Shown: one piece after another, positions 1 to 9,747 of the stretch | Layout of the letters: the number at the start of each line of letters is the position of its first letter | Position numbering within the stretch: the stretch's first letter is position 1 | Assembly (NCBI RefSeq): GCF_028401425.1 | Contig: NZ_JAQOMS010000002.1 | Coordinates: 4,588,001-4,652,000, forward strand | DNA length: 64,000 nt | Reading direction: 5' to 3' | Source of the DNA: Psychrosphaera algicola | GTDB lineage: Bacteria > Pseudomonadota > Gammaproteobacteria > Enterobacterales > Alteromonadaceae | Program-made: the position numbers and the translations under genes | Notes under the pieces: generated by a model | What the model was told of the DNA's origin: nothing | What the model saw: the letters and a program-made list of their open reading frames with translations, nothing else | Database searches by the model: none

Positions 1-161
1 CGTTGGACAGAAACCATTCAGTTTTTTGCAGCTGAAGGGATCACAGACAGCTTTGAATTTGGCCTAGGAAAGTACTTTCTGGTCTAGCAAAACGTATCGA
101 TAAGTCAGTAAGTTGTGTGTCTGTTTCAGACAGCGATAGCTTGTTGGCAATAGTTAAATAA
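1..161 (+). CDS. fabD: malonyl-CoA:ACP transacylase, C-terminal end (partial)
   Basis: Only the last ~50 codons are inside the window. The reading begins RWTETIQFFAAEGI, which matches the end of FabD (loads malonyl groups onto acyl carrier protein). After ...GLGK the frame runs into a stop (TAG at about 85-87), but one base over it continues VLSGLAKRIDK, the expected FabD terminus, and ends at TAA 159-161. One base is therefore missing in the GGAAAGTA stretch near 70. It lies 11 bases upstream of fabG on the same strand, the usual fab cluster order. Identity is inferred from the C-terminal motif plus context. Confidence 0.8.
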
Positions 162-172
162 GAGGGATATAG

Positions 173-917
173 ATGTCTTTATTTAGTTTAGAAGGCAAAG
201 TGGTATTAGTTACCGGCGCGTCTCGTGGTATTGGTAAAGCAGTTGCAGAGCAACTTGTTGCCCAAGGTGCGAAAGTTGCAGGTACGGCTACATCAGAAAG
301 TGGTGCAGCGAATATCTCAGAATATTTGGGTGAAAATGGTAAAGGTTACGCGTTAAATGTAACGGATATCGATTCAGTTAACGAAACGTTAGCAGCAATT
401 AAAGCTGATATGGGTGACGTTGACGTATTAGTGAATAATGCTGGTATTACCCGCGACAATCTTTTGATGCGCATGAAAGAGTCTGAATGGGATGAAATTA
501 TTCAAACCAATTTGACCTCAATCTTCCGTTTGTCGAAAGCGGTATTACGTCCTATGATGAAAAAACGTCATGGTCGTATCATTAATATCGGCTCTGTCGT
601 TGGTACTATGGGGAATGGCGGTCAGGCTAATTATGCAGCAGCGAAAGCGGGTGTTATTGGTTTTTCTAAGTCATTGGCGCGAGAAGTTGCCTCACGTGGC
701 ATTACGGTTAACGTAATTGCACCTTGGTTTTATCGATACAGATATGACTAAAGCGTTGGGAGATGACCAAAGAAAAGCGATTTCAGATCAGGTTCCAGCC
801 GACAGGTTAGGTGATCCGAAAGAAATTGCGGCGACGGTTGCATTCCTTGCAAGCAGTGAATCTGGCTACATTACGGGTGAAACAATCCACGTAAATGGTG
901 GCATGTATATGGTATAG
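173..917 (+). CDS. fabG: 3-oxoacyl-ACP reductase (one frameshift)
   Basis: NADPH-dependent short-chain dehydrogenase that reduces 3-ketoacyl-ACP in each round of fatty-acid elongation. The N-terminus has the TGASRGIGKA dinucleotide-binding motif, then NNAGITRDN and the catalytic Ser/Tyr-x3-Lys region (GSVVGTMGNGGQ, YAAAKAG). After VNVIAP the frame drifts into a stop at 751; one base over it continues GFIDTDMTKAL to GETIHVNGGMYMV. A single extra T in CCTTGG near 724 explains this. Corrected length is about 244 residues, normal for the family. A strong purine-rich ribosome site (AGAGGG, 161-166) precedes the ATG. It sits between fabD and acpP. Confidence 0.95.
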
Positions 918-1073
918 CTATTGAAATTGTTTGATTTTGATAGCAAAAGGGTCGAAACTGTCATCAGGTTTGACCACCGCAATAAATAAAATTATAACTT
1001 GAATACGACGTAGTCATTCTTTTAAACTACGCGCATTCAAACATTATCTTATAAAATGATAAGGAAAATAAAA

Positions 1074-1307
1074 ATGAGTATTGAAGATCGCGTAGCAAAG
1101 ATCGTTATTGAGCAATTAGGTGTTAAAGAAGAAGAAGTTAAATCTGAGTCTTCTTTCGTAGATGATCTTGGCGCTGATTCTCTAGATACTGTTGAGTTGG
1201 TTATGGCTCTTGAAGAAGAATTCGACACAGAGATCCCAGACGAAGAAGCAGAGAAAATCACAACTGTTCAATCTGCAATTGACTATATCAAAGCACACGC
1301 TGAATAA
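1074..1307 (+). CDS. acpP: acyl carrier protein
   Basis: Carries growing acyl chains on a 4'-phosphopantetheine arm attached to the Ser of the DSLD motif (FVDDLGADSLDTVELV). The protein is 77 residues, highly acidic, and intact. An in-frame ATG at 1056 exists, but the ATG at 1074 (MSIEDRVAKIV) is the family start and is preceded by AAGGA at 1061-1065, so 1074 is chosen. Flanked by fabG and fabF, with its own terminator downstream, consistent with the very high expression typical of acpP. Confidence 0.97.
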   Translation: MSIEDRVAKIVIEQLGVKEEEVKSESSFVDDLGADSLDTVELVMALEEEFDTEIPDEEAEKITTVQSAIDYIKAHAE

Positions 1308-1327
1308 TCGATTTTGTATTTGAAATT

Positions 1328-1351
1328 GGGCAGCACACGCTGCCCTTTTTT
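1328..1351 (+). terminator. rho-independent terminator after acpP
   Basis: GGGCAGC / GCTGCCC stem with an ACAC loop followed by six T. It separates acpP from fabF, allowing high acpP and lower fabF expression. Confidence 0.85.
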
Positions 1352-1433
1352 CGCCTCAATATAAATTCCGCTTGAGTTTTAAACTTAGAATACAATCAGA
1401 ATCAATATTCTTGGCAGTTTCCGGAGAAAGAAC

Positions 1434-2672
1434 GTGACGAAACGTAGGATAGTTATAACGGGTATGGGCATGTTGTCACCATTAGGTAATGATGTGGCAA
1501 CATCCTGGAATAATATGTTAGCGGGTAAAAGTGGCGCGCAGTTTATCGATCACTTTGATACGACTAATTACGGTACTAAATTTGCCGCCATGGTTAAAGG
1601 CTTAGAAACGACGGATTTTATTCCGCGTAAAGAAGCTAAAAAAATGGACCTTTTTATTCAGTACGGGATCATTGCTGCACAGCAAGCAATAAAAGATTCG
1701 GGTATTGAAATTACTGAACAAAACGCACACCGCATAGGTGCTGCAATTGGTTCTGGAATTGGTGGCTTAGGTCTTATTGAAGAAAATCATACTAAAATGC
1801 TTGCTTCAGGACCACGTAAACTATCTCCATTTTTTGTGCCATCGACCATTATTAATATGATTGCTGGTCATTTGTCGATTATGTACGGACTTAAAGGTCC
1901 TAATATCTCGATTACGACCGCATGTACCTCTGGTGTACATAACATCGGCCATGCAGCCCGAATGATTGCCTACGGCGATGCGGATGTGATGGTAGCCGGT
2001 GGGGCAGAAAAAGCTTCTACTGAAATGGGCATTGGCGGATTTGGTGCGGCTCGTGCGTTATCAACACGCAATGACGATCCATCAAGGGCTAGCCGCCCTT
2101 GGGATAAAGACCGTGATGGATTTATGCTTGGAGATGGTGCCGGGATTATGGTTGTTGAAGAATACGAACACGCAAAAGCCCGTGGTGCTAAGATTTATGC
2201 AGAATTAGTCGGATTTGGCATGAGCGGTGATGCTTATCATATGACGTCACCGCCTGAAAACGGTGAAGGCGCAGGTCGTGCAATGGAAAATGCACTAAAC
2301 GACGCAAAAGTGAATGCTGAACAAGTGGGATATATTAATGCTCACGGTACTTCAACAGCGGCAGGCGATAAAGCTGAGACTCAAGCGGTTAAACGTGTCT
2401 TTGGTAATAGTGCGTCATCTGTGATGGTGAGTTCGTCTAAGTCGATGATAGGGCACCTATTAGGTGCAGCAGGCGCTGTTGAGTCTATTGTGACAGTAAT
2501 GAGTTTATTGGAGCAGAAAATAACACCAACAATTAATTTGGATAACCCAGATGTTGATTGTGACTTAGATTATGTTCCACACGTAGCCCGCGACGCAGCA
2601 ATTGAGTACGCGTTATGTAACTCTTTTGGTTTTGGTGGTACAAACGGTTCATTGCTTTTCAAAAAGATGTAA
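1434..2672 (+). CDS. fabF: 3-oxoacyl-ACP synthase II
   Basis: Condenses acyl-ACP with malonyl-ACP; FabF is the isozyme linked to cis-vaccenate formation and temperature control of membrane fluidity. The 412-residue thiolase-fold protein is intact. Catalytic triad motifs are all present: Cys164 in TTACTSGVHN, His in NAHGTSTAAGD, and His in SMIGHLLGAAG; the C-terminus has NSFGFGGTNGS. Start is GTG at 1434 after CCGGAGAAAG; the sequence TKRRIVITGMGM follows immediately, as in the family. It follows acpP and precedes pabC. Confidence 0.96.
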   Translation: MTKRRIVITGMGMLSPLGNDVATSWNNMLAGKSGAQFIDHFDTTNYGTKFAAMVKGLETTDFIPRKEAKKMDLFIQYGIIAAQQAIKDSGIEITEQNAHRIGAAIGSGIGGLGLIEENHTKMLASGPRKLSPFFVPSTIINMIAGHLSIMYGLKGPNISITTACTSGVHNIGHAARMIAYGDADVMVAGGAEKASTEMGIGGFGAARALSTRNDDPSRASRPWDKDRDGFMLGDGAGIMVVEEYEHAKARGAKIYAELVGFGMSGDAYHMTSPPENGEGAGRAMENALNDAKVNAEQVGYINAHGTSTAAGDKAETQAVKRVFGNSASSVMVSSSKSMIGHLLGAAGAVESIVTVMSLLEQKITPTINLDNPDVDCDLDYVPHVARDAAIEYALCNSFGFGGTNGSLLFKKM

Positions 2673-2740
2673 CCGCTAAGTATTAACAAAACGACTAAAT
2701 AAATACAGAGTTTAGTGAATTTTGCGCTAAATTTTGGTAC

Positions 2741-2771
2741 AAAAGCCCAATGGATCTATTGGGCTTTTTTT
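2741..2771 (+). terminator. rho-independent terminator between fabF and pabC
   Basis: AAAGCCCAAT / ATTGGGCTTT stem with a six-base loop followed by a T run. An upstream in-frame ATG at 2750 lies inside this hairpin and is therefore unlikely to start pabC. Confidence 0.85.
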
Positions 2772-3577
2772 ATGTCATTTTTTGCTTTAATTCAGACGGA
2801 TATAAAGTCGACCTATCGGACGACTGGTTTAAGCAACGTTCATTTTTGTACGGCGATGGCCACTTCACAACTGCATCTGTAGTTAATGGTTCTGTTACCA
2901 TGCTTGATCAGCATATTGAACGACTGCAACAGGCAAACCAACGACTTAAATTTAATGCACTTAACTGGACTCAGTTAATCCATAATATTAGTGAGTTAGT
3001 CCAGAACACCCCTTGCGGTGTGCTTAAAATTCAAATTGACCGTGGTTCAGCGGTGCGGGGCTATGGTAATACGACTGAAACTAAGCCAACGGTTTTTGTG
3101 TGGTTAACACCGATGGCAGATTTTTCGGCGTTCCAACAGCCTGTGGATAATCTTGACCTAGTGGAAACTCCGCTAAGTCATAATAGGATGTTAGCCGGAC
3201 TTAAACACATCAATCGGCTTGAACAAGTGATGATTGCTGTTGAACTTGAACGCACTCAATGTCTTGATGGGCTCGTTGTTGATATTGACGGTAATTTGAT
3301 TGAAACAAATAAAGCGAATGTATTTTGGTGTGAAGACGGTAAGTGGTTTACCCCCGATCTCGAATTGTGCGGCGTAGCCGGTACGGTAAGGGAAAACCTG
3401 CTGGCGCAGCGTCAAGGTATAAAGATCACAAAAAGACTCGGCCAAGACGTTTTGGCGAATGCTGACGCGCTAGTTTTATCTAATGCGTTAATTAAGTTGC
3501 AACCGGTTCTCCATTTGGCTGGTAGGCGACTAGACTTAGAGATTGCCCAGGCCTTTATTAAGAAGTTTACAATATGA
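2772..3577 (+). CDS. pabC: aminodeoxychorismate lyase (start region frameshifted)
   Basis: PLP enzyme that converts 4-amino-4-deoxychorismate to 4-aminobenzoate and pyruvate for folate. The family's YGDGHFTTASV segment, the PLP lysine in GLKHINRLEQV and the C-terminal LSNALIKLQPV are present. The open frame reaches back to an ATG at 2750, but this is inside a terminator. The ATG at 2772 (MSFF...) is one base out of frame and would join FNSDGYKVDLS perfectly if the six-T run at 2778-2783 had seven T. I prefer 2772 with a homopolymer error. Its stop overlaps the mltG ATG by four bases, so the two are translationally coupled. Confidence 0.85.
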
Positions 3578-4625
3578 CCTTGTTCTCCAATTTATCTAAA
3601 CGACTGACAATTAAACATCGCCCAAGAACAATAAAAGTCTTAATGTTCGTCGTCGCAGTGTGCGCAATTTTACTATTAGTGTTAAGTTCAAGAGTTATTA
3701 GCTCCAAAGAACAACGTTTGCAAAATTCTCAACCAATATTATTCACAATCCAAAAAGGTGAATCTTTCAGTAAAGTATGTAAAAACCTTGTAAAACAAAC
3801 GTTAATTACCGATTGTTTTGGCCATAAACTAGAGAACAAGCTATTTGGAACCGGTCTCAAAGTTAAATCCGGGACTTATAAAATCGAGCTTGAGCAGCAT
3901 TTCGACGCTGTAGTTCAGCAGTTTATTGCAGGCAAAGAAGCACAGTTCAGTTTTATTATTTTGGAAGGTGAGAATGTTTATCAGGTGCTAGATAAGGTCG
4001 GTGCTCAAGAATACTTAACAGATGATGTATCAACACTTGACCTTAATTCGTTAGCTCAAAAGCTTGATTTACCAGAGCCACACCCGGAAGGATTTTTGTA
4101 TCCAGACACGTATTTTTATACTAAAGGTACAACGGCCAGTGCGTTATTAAAACGAGCAGCATTAAAACAACAACAAACCTTGATTCAATTATGGAATGAA
4201 AATAATCACCAACAGATCCTAACAACACCTTATGAGGTGTTAATTCTTACATCAATAATCGAAAAAGAATCTGCGTTAAAATCGGAACGCGATATTATCG
4301 CTTCGGTATTTTTTAACCGACTAGAAAAAATATGCGACTGCAGACTGACCCAACTGTTATTTATGGTGTTTGGGACGAATACAAAGGCGATATTACTCGT
4401 CGACATTTAAAACAAAAAACAGCGTATAATACCTATCGAATTAATGGTTTGCCGCCAACACCAATCGCAAACCCAAGTGCCGAATCGATTAAAGCTGCGT
4501 TAGATCCGGCAGCCACCGATTATTTTTATTTTGTTTCCTCCGGCGATGGAGCCCATGTGTTTAGTCAAACACTTAAAGAACACAACCTTGCTGTAAAGCG
4601 CTATTTAGAAAAAACGAGAAGTTAA
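3574..4625 (+). CDS. mltG: endolytic murein transglycosylase (one frameshift)
   Basis: Inner-membrane YceG-family lytic transglycosylase that cleaves nascent glycan strands and terminates peptidoglycan chain growth. A membrane anchor lies near residues 22-40 (VLMFVVAVCAILLLVL), followed by a LysM-like region and the catalytic Glu in LTSIIEKES. The first frame ends at 4410 after a drift at LEKI; from 4332 the next frame gives MRLQTDPTVIYGVWDEY and YRINGLPPTPIANP, family hallmarks. One A is missing from the A run near 4325-4330. About 350 residues when corrected. Overlaps pabC and is followed directly by tmk, the standard order. Confidence 0.93.
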
Positions 4626-4626
4626 T

Positions 4627-5264
4627 ATGTCATCAGTTATTCCAGGAAATTTATTGTAATCGAAGGACTTGAGGGCGCAGGTAAATCAACAGCAATTAGC
4701 CAAATTAGCCAACAATTATTAGATCAAGGTATTCACTTTGTTAATACACGCGAACCTTAGTGGCACCCCGCTAGCAGAGAAAATGCGTGAAATTGTTAAG
4801 GCTGAAACTGACGAACTATTAACCCCAGAAGCCGAATTGTTAATGATGTATGCCAGTCGCATACAGCTCATTGAGAACGTAATAAAACCCGCGTTAGCAA
4901 AAGGCCTGTGGGTCATTGGCGACCGCCACGACTTGTCATCACTAGCTTACCAAGGCGGCGGTAGACAACTTCCGGATGACTTAATCTTACCTATTCGAAA
5001 CGCAGTATTAAAAGGTTTTGAACCTGATCTCACAATTTTAATGGACATAGATCCGCGCATTGGACTCGGTCGCGCAGCAGAACGTGGCGCCCTTGATAGG
5101 ATTGAACGTGAGCAAATTGAGTTTTTGACCGCACTCGAAGTGTCTATTTGCATCACGCGAACACTAATCCGCGAATAGTCACGGTAGATGCCTCTAAAGC
5201 GCTTGAAGACGTTCAACAGCAACTACAAGCCGTGTTGTCGACATGGTTAAAGAGTCTAAGCTGA
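4627..5264 (+). CDS. tmk: thymidylate kinase (three frameshifts)
   Basis: Phosphorylates dTMP to dTDP. The reading starts MSSVIPG at 4627, one base after the mltG stop. It is broken three times: near 4648 (one A missing, then FIVIEGLEGAGKST with the P-loop), near 4757 (one extra T in CCTTAG, then SGTPLAEKMREIV) and near 5121-5125 (one T missing, then DRTRSVYLHHANTNPRI). The DRHDLSSLAYQGGGR motif is intact. The final frame ends TWLKSLS with TGA 5262-5264, overlapping the holB ATG. All three breaks restore a canonical Tmk of about 211 residues, which points to sequence errors in an essential gene. Confidence 0.92.
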
Positions 5265-6130
5265 TGAATTTAAAGCAGCTTGCCCTGCAACCGCAACAAT
5301 TGGCCCATGCCCATATTATTGAAGGTGCCGACTTACCAAAGGTTGTTGAATCTTGTTTACAGTTTACTGCTTTAATGCTTTGTTCAAAGCGGCCATTAAG
5401 TTCAGATACGCCCTGCGGCCAATGTCAAAGTTGTAAACTGTTTGCAGCCAACAACCACCCAGATCTTTTGTCAATTGGACAAGAAGGGTTAAGTGTTGGT
5501 GTGGATGAGGTTAGGTCTATCGCCACGTTTTTCTCACAAAAACCCCATATTGCAGGTCGGCAAATCGTACTTATCTATAATGCTGATAAAATGACTGAAA
5601 GTGCGGCCAACGCGGTATTAAAAACGTTGGAAGAGCCAACAGACAACAGTTTCATTTTATTAATGAGCGAAAATAGACATAATCAAGTGGCGACAATATT
5701 AAGTCGTTGCCAAGTGTGGGCCATTGATATTGATCAAAATACTGATTTGAAAGTCAAGTTTAGCGACATACCAGACTATGTAGTTGGTTATGCCGCTGGT
5801 GTTGAAAGCAAGTTAGAACGTTGGCGTGAAGATGGCGATATCGAACATTTTACCGCGATGTATCAAATCTTTATTCGATGGCTTAAAGGACAAGCAACAG
5901 CAGATGAATTTGTTGAAGTCTCCGGGAAACATGCTGAATTAAATACGTTTTTATTGTATTTAATCGAACGCAGAATTAGACAACTTATGTTGAAAAATGT
6001 CGGACAAAAGGCAATTGACGGGCATACTAAATTAACGCAATATCGACTATCTCGTAAAGAGTTTCATAACCTCGGTGCACAAGTCGCCTTAATTACTTTT
6101 ATTCAAGAATTGGAATATTTGATTAGATAA
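5264..6130 (+). CDS. holB: DNA polymerase III subunit delta'
   Basis: Clamp-loader delta-prime subunit. The zinc module (PCGQCQSCKLF) and the sensor-like KTLEEPTDNSFILL are visible; the Walker A motif is degenerate, as expected for delta-prime. An upstream in-frame GTG/ATG region at 5243 lies inside tmk; the ATG at 5264 (MNLKQLALQ) overlaps the corrected tmk stop (ATGA) and gives 288 residues, so it is chosen. Intact. Followed after two bases by pilZ. Confidence 0.93.
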   Translation: MNLKQLALQPQQLAHAHIIEGADLPKVVESCLQFTALMLCSKRPLSSDTPCGQCQSCKLFAANNHPDLLSIGQEGLSVGVDEVRSIATFFSQKPHIAGRQIVLIYNADKMTESAANAVLKTLEEPTDNSFILLMSENRHNQVATILSRCQVWAIDIDQNTDLKVKFSDIPDYVVGYAAGVESKLERWREDGDIEHFTAMYQIFIRWLKGQATADEFVEVSGKHAELNTFLLYLIERRIRQLMLKNVGQKAIDGHTKLTQYRLSRKEFHNLGAQVALITFIQELEYLIR

Positions 6131-6132
6131 CT

Positions 6133-6457
6133 ATGAACAGACTGACAATAGAAATAGAAGACGTAAAGGAATTGTTTCAGAGCTACATGCCTTTTATTAA
6201 AGGGGGGCTTGTTTGTTAAGAGCAATCAGCCTTTTAAAATAGGGGATGAAGTTAATTTGGTCGTTACTTTACCAGACGCATTAGAACCTGAAATGTTTAC
6301 AAGTCAGATAGTTTGGATGAACCCGCAGGGCGCTCAAAATGAAAACCCAACCGGTGTTGGCTGTTCGCTTAATAATCACGACAATAAGATGCAGTTAAAG
6401 ATAGAAAAGCTATTAGGGCCAATGCTTAATTCGCCTGAGCCCACTTATACAATGTAG
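6133..6457 (+). CDS. pilZ: PilZ-domain type IV pilus assembly protein (one frameshift)
   Basis: Small single-domain PilZ protein required for type IV pilus biogenesis in the family's best-studied members; the mltG-tmk-holB-pilZ order is characteristic. Start ATG at 6133 reads MNRLTIEIEDVKELFQSYMPF; it stops after FIKGGLVC. One base over, the reading resumes LFVKSNQPFKIGDEVNL and reaches the stop at 6457. A G run of six (6202-6207) that should be five explains the break. Corrected product is about 107 residues. The canonical c-di-GMP-binding RxxxR motif is not evident, in line with PilZ-type orphans that do not bind c-di-GMP. Confidence 0.88.
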
Positions 6458-6598
6458 CTACAAATAAGCGACGAACAAAGTAATTATGCCCCGAGTAGTT
6501 GTGAATTGAGCGAAGTGTTTGCATGTTGTAACGCGCAAACACCCGCTAATTAACAGTCCCATTACTATTCTCAAATGGCGAGTGTTAAGTAGTCTTAG

Positions 6599-8061
6599 CT
6601 ATTTTGTAATACGTCGTCCGTTTATTTTCACTATCGCTTTATGTACCGCTTCAATATCCATTGGTTCGTTGACATTTTTATTGGTTGAAAACGTTTTATT
6701 AGAAACCAACTGACCTTTAGAAAACAACATGGATTTGTCTTTATAAATTAAGTGGAAATAACCATCACTATAATTACTCGCTACATCCGTAAATTGGACG
6801 TCCTCTAATGTTGAATCTAATAAGTTGTCACGAACAAATTCTGGACAATTTAGTCCTTTGTCTATGTAGGACGCCACAATGTTTTGCGCGCTAATAGGGA
6901 CATCGCCAAATGATTCAAAACCGACAAAAATTGCCGTTGTTCGATAAAACAATTGCTCAGATTTAGACTGGTAAAACAAAAATACTCTGTGGTCTGACAA
7001 TTTTCCGAAGTCTTGTTCAATATCAAAGGTTTGTTGATGAATTTGAATGGTCAGTTTTTGCTGATCAAACAGTTTATTTATTTCAAGCGGTGTATCTGAA
7101 TTGGCATAACGGTAAATACCCGGTAAGCCCGTATTCAAATTAAAGAGGTTGGTATCCATGTCGGTGCTAAAACTTAGCTGATGGCTGTGACTAGAAGCGA
7201 TGTTGTTCGCCTGTAACCAACTTTTAACCTTTGGTTCTATCGATGCGTCCAGTAAATAAATGTGTAGGTTAGGTTTGTCTGTGACGTCACACGATGGCGC
7301 AATCGTCGGGCGCATTTCAAACTCCCGATTTGAAACAAACGCAAATTTACTTTTGTTTTGATTGTATTCATTAATATCGATTAGGCCATGACGAACCAAT
7401 AAGCTTTTTGCTGTAAGGGGTAACTTGCTGGGAACATTGCGCTTTGTTTTGCGATATCGGTATTTACCGTGGCATCACCCCATAAATGCATGGCGTGACT
7501 CAAACCAAAACAAATCACTAGGCCCGTTGCGATTTGATTTTTAAATCTATAATTTTGCAGTTGATTAATGCGTTTCAGATCAAGTTACTCACTAAAAATT
7601 GGTAACACAATATCCCGATAAACATGACTAAAAGTAGCACCCAATATCCGCCGCCTAAGCTAGCAAGATAAACGTCTTCTACTTCACTGAGTTGGTCAAC
7701 TGAACTGGTGGATAAATGATAACCTAAACCACGATAGGCAAGGACATCTAAAAATAAAAAAGCTGAAAAAACGCAGCCATAATCGCGCTAACACCACGAA
7801 TATGCCGTTTATAAGGAAACAAGGTGATTACTGGAAATATCGTTAGAATAAAACAACTAAGCGATATAAACGCAAAATGACCCACCCAAGTGATCAGTAA
7901 ATAAAACCAACCAATGAAGGTTTCTGGTAGTGGGGAGCCAGAAAAATAAAAAACGAAACGACCAATGCTAAAATTAAATTAGCAAATGTAAACCAGTGAC
8001 CCCACGCCAGTAAATTAAACGAGCGTTCAGTGTCGTGTTGCCCTTGAAGGTTTATAACCAT
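6599..8061 (-). CDS. yejM: YejM/LapC-like inner-membrane protein with degenerate sulfatase domain (multiple frameshifts)
   Basis: YejM/LapC (PbgA) senses LPS in the inner membrane and controls LpxC turnover through LapB. The start (MVINLQGQHDTERSFNLLAWGHWFTFANL) resembles the DUF3413 N-terminus (WGHWFALFN in E. coli). Several frames then carry the membrane region (FYLLITWVGHFAF; GYWVLLLVMFIGILCYQFLV). SHAMHLWGDATV and SYPLTAKSLLVRHGLIDINEY match the end of the membrane domain. The last 266 codons (6599-7399) are one intact frame containing a sulfatase-like fold remnant without the usual metal-site residues. Breaks fall near 7417, around 7590 and near 7935, mostly in homopolymers. Corrected length is about 485, some 100 shorter than E. 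coli YejM. Context (yejL upstream, yejK opposite) supports the call. Confidence 0.82.
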
Positions 8062-8101
8062 AACCCAACCGTATTAGTGTTTCGTTAACTTTCTTTTTGT
8101 A

Positions 8102-8326
8102 TTAGTGCTGTTTGCCGCCAACCGACGCAAGTAGCGCCTCTGAAAAGCTTTTTGCGATATCCGCTTTTGCTTTTGCAGGCACATTTGAGTCGATGACATT
8201 ACTAACCGCGTTGCCCAAAGCAATTAATGCCAAGTCTACAGAAGGTTTTTGAGTTTGTATTACAGATAATAATTCTTCTACTAAATTATTAATCTCTTCG
8301 TTTGAGTATTTTGATATGATTGGCAT
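8102..8326 (-). CDS. yejL: YejL family protein (DUF1414)
   Basis: A 74-residue soluble protein whose start MPIISKYSNEEINNLVEELL and core LALIALGNAVSNVID match YejL. Function unknown. The open frame extends upstream to 8398, but the homologous start is the ATG at 8326. It lies 40 bases upstream of yejM on the same strand and divergent from yejK, the same arrangement as in enterics. Intact. Confidence 0.9.
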   Translation of the reverse strand: MPIISKYSNEEINNLVEELLSVIQTQKPSVDLALIALGNAVSNVIDSNVPAKAKADIAKSFSEALLASVGGKQH

Positions 8327-8396
8327 ATTAAAGTCTGTGCTTTGTTCAAAGATGATAAAAAGCAATGCTAACACAACAAAATGATTAGGAAAAATC

Positions 8397-9407
8397 ATGT
8401 CTTTAGAAGTAAATCAATTTTCTATCGCATTTTACGAAAAAAGAAAATACCGACTTTTCCACGAAGTGGGCGGTAATGACAGATAATAGTCTCGGCAAAT
8501 CAGAATCGTTTGTCGAACAGTTGCATAATATCTATACCGCAAAGCCAAGTAAAAGCTTTGCGGCGTTCAATGAGGAAAAAACACAGCGTTTTCTCAACGC
8601 TTGCACAGCTATCTGGCTAACGACGTAGCCTTTGATCATTTATCAAAAGATACGTTGCAATTATTCCAAGCTGAGTTAGAAAAATACGAATTTGAAGAGA
8701 CGGGATATTTGTTGTTAATCGACTATGAATATGTTGCAAGTCGTTACTTTTTAGTTGGTGTGGTTAATTTGACGGATCATTATTCAGTAGACAGTGAATT
8801 TGGGATCAATCGCTCTCGTCATCTGGATTTAAATAAAATACAACTCGCTGCTCGCATTGATGTAAGCAATTTGTTGCACGCAAAAGATGACTTAAAAACG
8901 ATTTCATTTATAAAAGGTCGTGCCGGTCGTCAAGTAAATGACTTCTTTATGGACTTACTTGGTTGCTCTGAAACAGTCAATGCTAAAGCACAAAGTAAAG
9001 AGTTACTTACTGCGATTGACGACTTTATGGCATCGGAGTCACTTGATCCAAAAGAAAAAGCCGAAACCCGTGAAAAAGTATACGAATATTGTAACGAACG
9101 TATTGCCAGTGGCGAAGATGCAGAAATGTCTGAACTAAACGACACATTATCGACACTAAGTAACAGTGAATTTAATGATTTTGTCGCAACCAAAGAATAC
9201 AAATTTGACGATAATTTACCGTTAGATAAAAGTACCGTACGGAAACTGGTTAAATTGTCTGGTGCCGGTGGTGGTGTGTCCGTTTCCTTTGACCGCATCT
9301 TATTAGGTGACCGAGTTAACTATCAACCGCAAACCGATACGTTAACGATTAAAGGTGTTCCTGCGTCTCTTAAAGCGCATTTACTAAACGAATTTGGACT
9401 TGAGTGA
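8397..9407 (+). CDS. yejK: nucleoid-associated protein NdpA/YejK (two frameshifts)
   Basis: Nucleoid-associated protein of the 37-kDa NdpA family. The start MSLEVNQFSIAFY matches; a one-base loss or gain near 8435 then gives KKENTDFSTKWAVMTDN and SFVEQLHNIYTAKPSKSFAAF in the next frame. A second break near 8600 leads to the long intact part (8601-9407). That part contains the family hallmarks GRAGRQVNDFFMDLLG, NAKAQS, EKVYEYCNE and the C-terminal SGAGGGVSVSFD. Corrected length is about 336, normal for the family. Divergently transcribed from yejL. Confidence 0.9.
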
Positions 9408-9417
9408 GAAATTTAGA

Positions 9418-9636
9418 ATGTTAAATGTTAAAGCAAAGATTGCTCGAAAAATTCGCGATAAAGCGATTATGCGCGCCAATACACGGATCATATTAGCGGG
9501 TAAAACCGCTAATGACTTTGATGAAGAACAACTTGAAGTGATCGTAAGGGAAGAAGAAGACAAGATCAAAGGCAATGCGAAAGAGCGTGGTCTTATGGCT
9601 TTGGCGGCGATGTTAGGACTATCGCTCTGGGGATAG
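9418..9636 (+). CDS. small conserved protein of unknown function
   Basis: A 72-residue, strongly charged protein (MLNVKAKIARKIRDKA...) rich in Lys/Arg and Glu, predicted largely helical, ending in a short hydrophobic segment (LMALAAMLGLSLWG). I do not recognise a named domain. The ATG at 9418 is chosen over an in-frame TTG at 9394 that lies inside yejK. It is only 10 bases after yejK and probably co-transcribed with it. Intact, with normal codon use. Confidence 0.65.
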   Translation: MLNVKAKIARKIRDKAIMRANTRIILAGKTANDFDEEQLEVIVREEEDKIKGNAKERGLMALAAMLGLSLWG

Positions 9637-9747
9637 TGGTCGTTTTAGGTTGTTTTTGACCCCATTGGTCTGGGTTAACCTTAGGTAAAGTTGCACGTTG
9701 ATTAAGTTCAGATTTGGCAGATTAGTAAATGGTAGGGTAAGCATAAT

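Noticed and set aside
1999..2208. 69-residue frame inside fabF
   Set aside because: Alternate-frame shadow of an intact, well-identified gene.
2750..2771. Upstream start for pabC at ATG 2750
   Set aside because: It lies inside the fabF terminator hairpin and encodes residues not found in the family.
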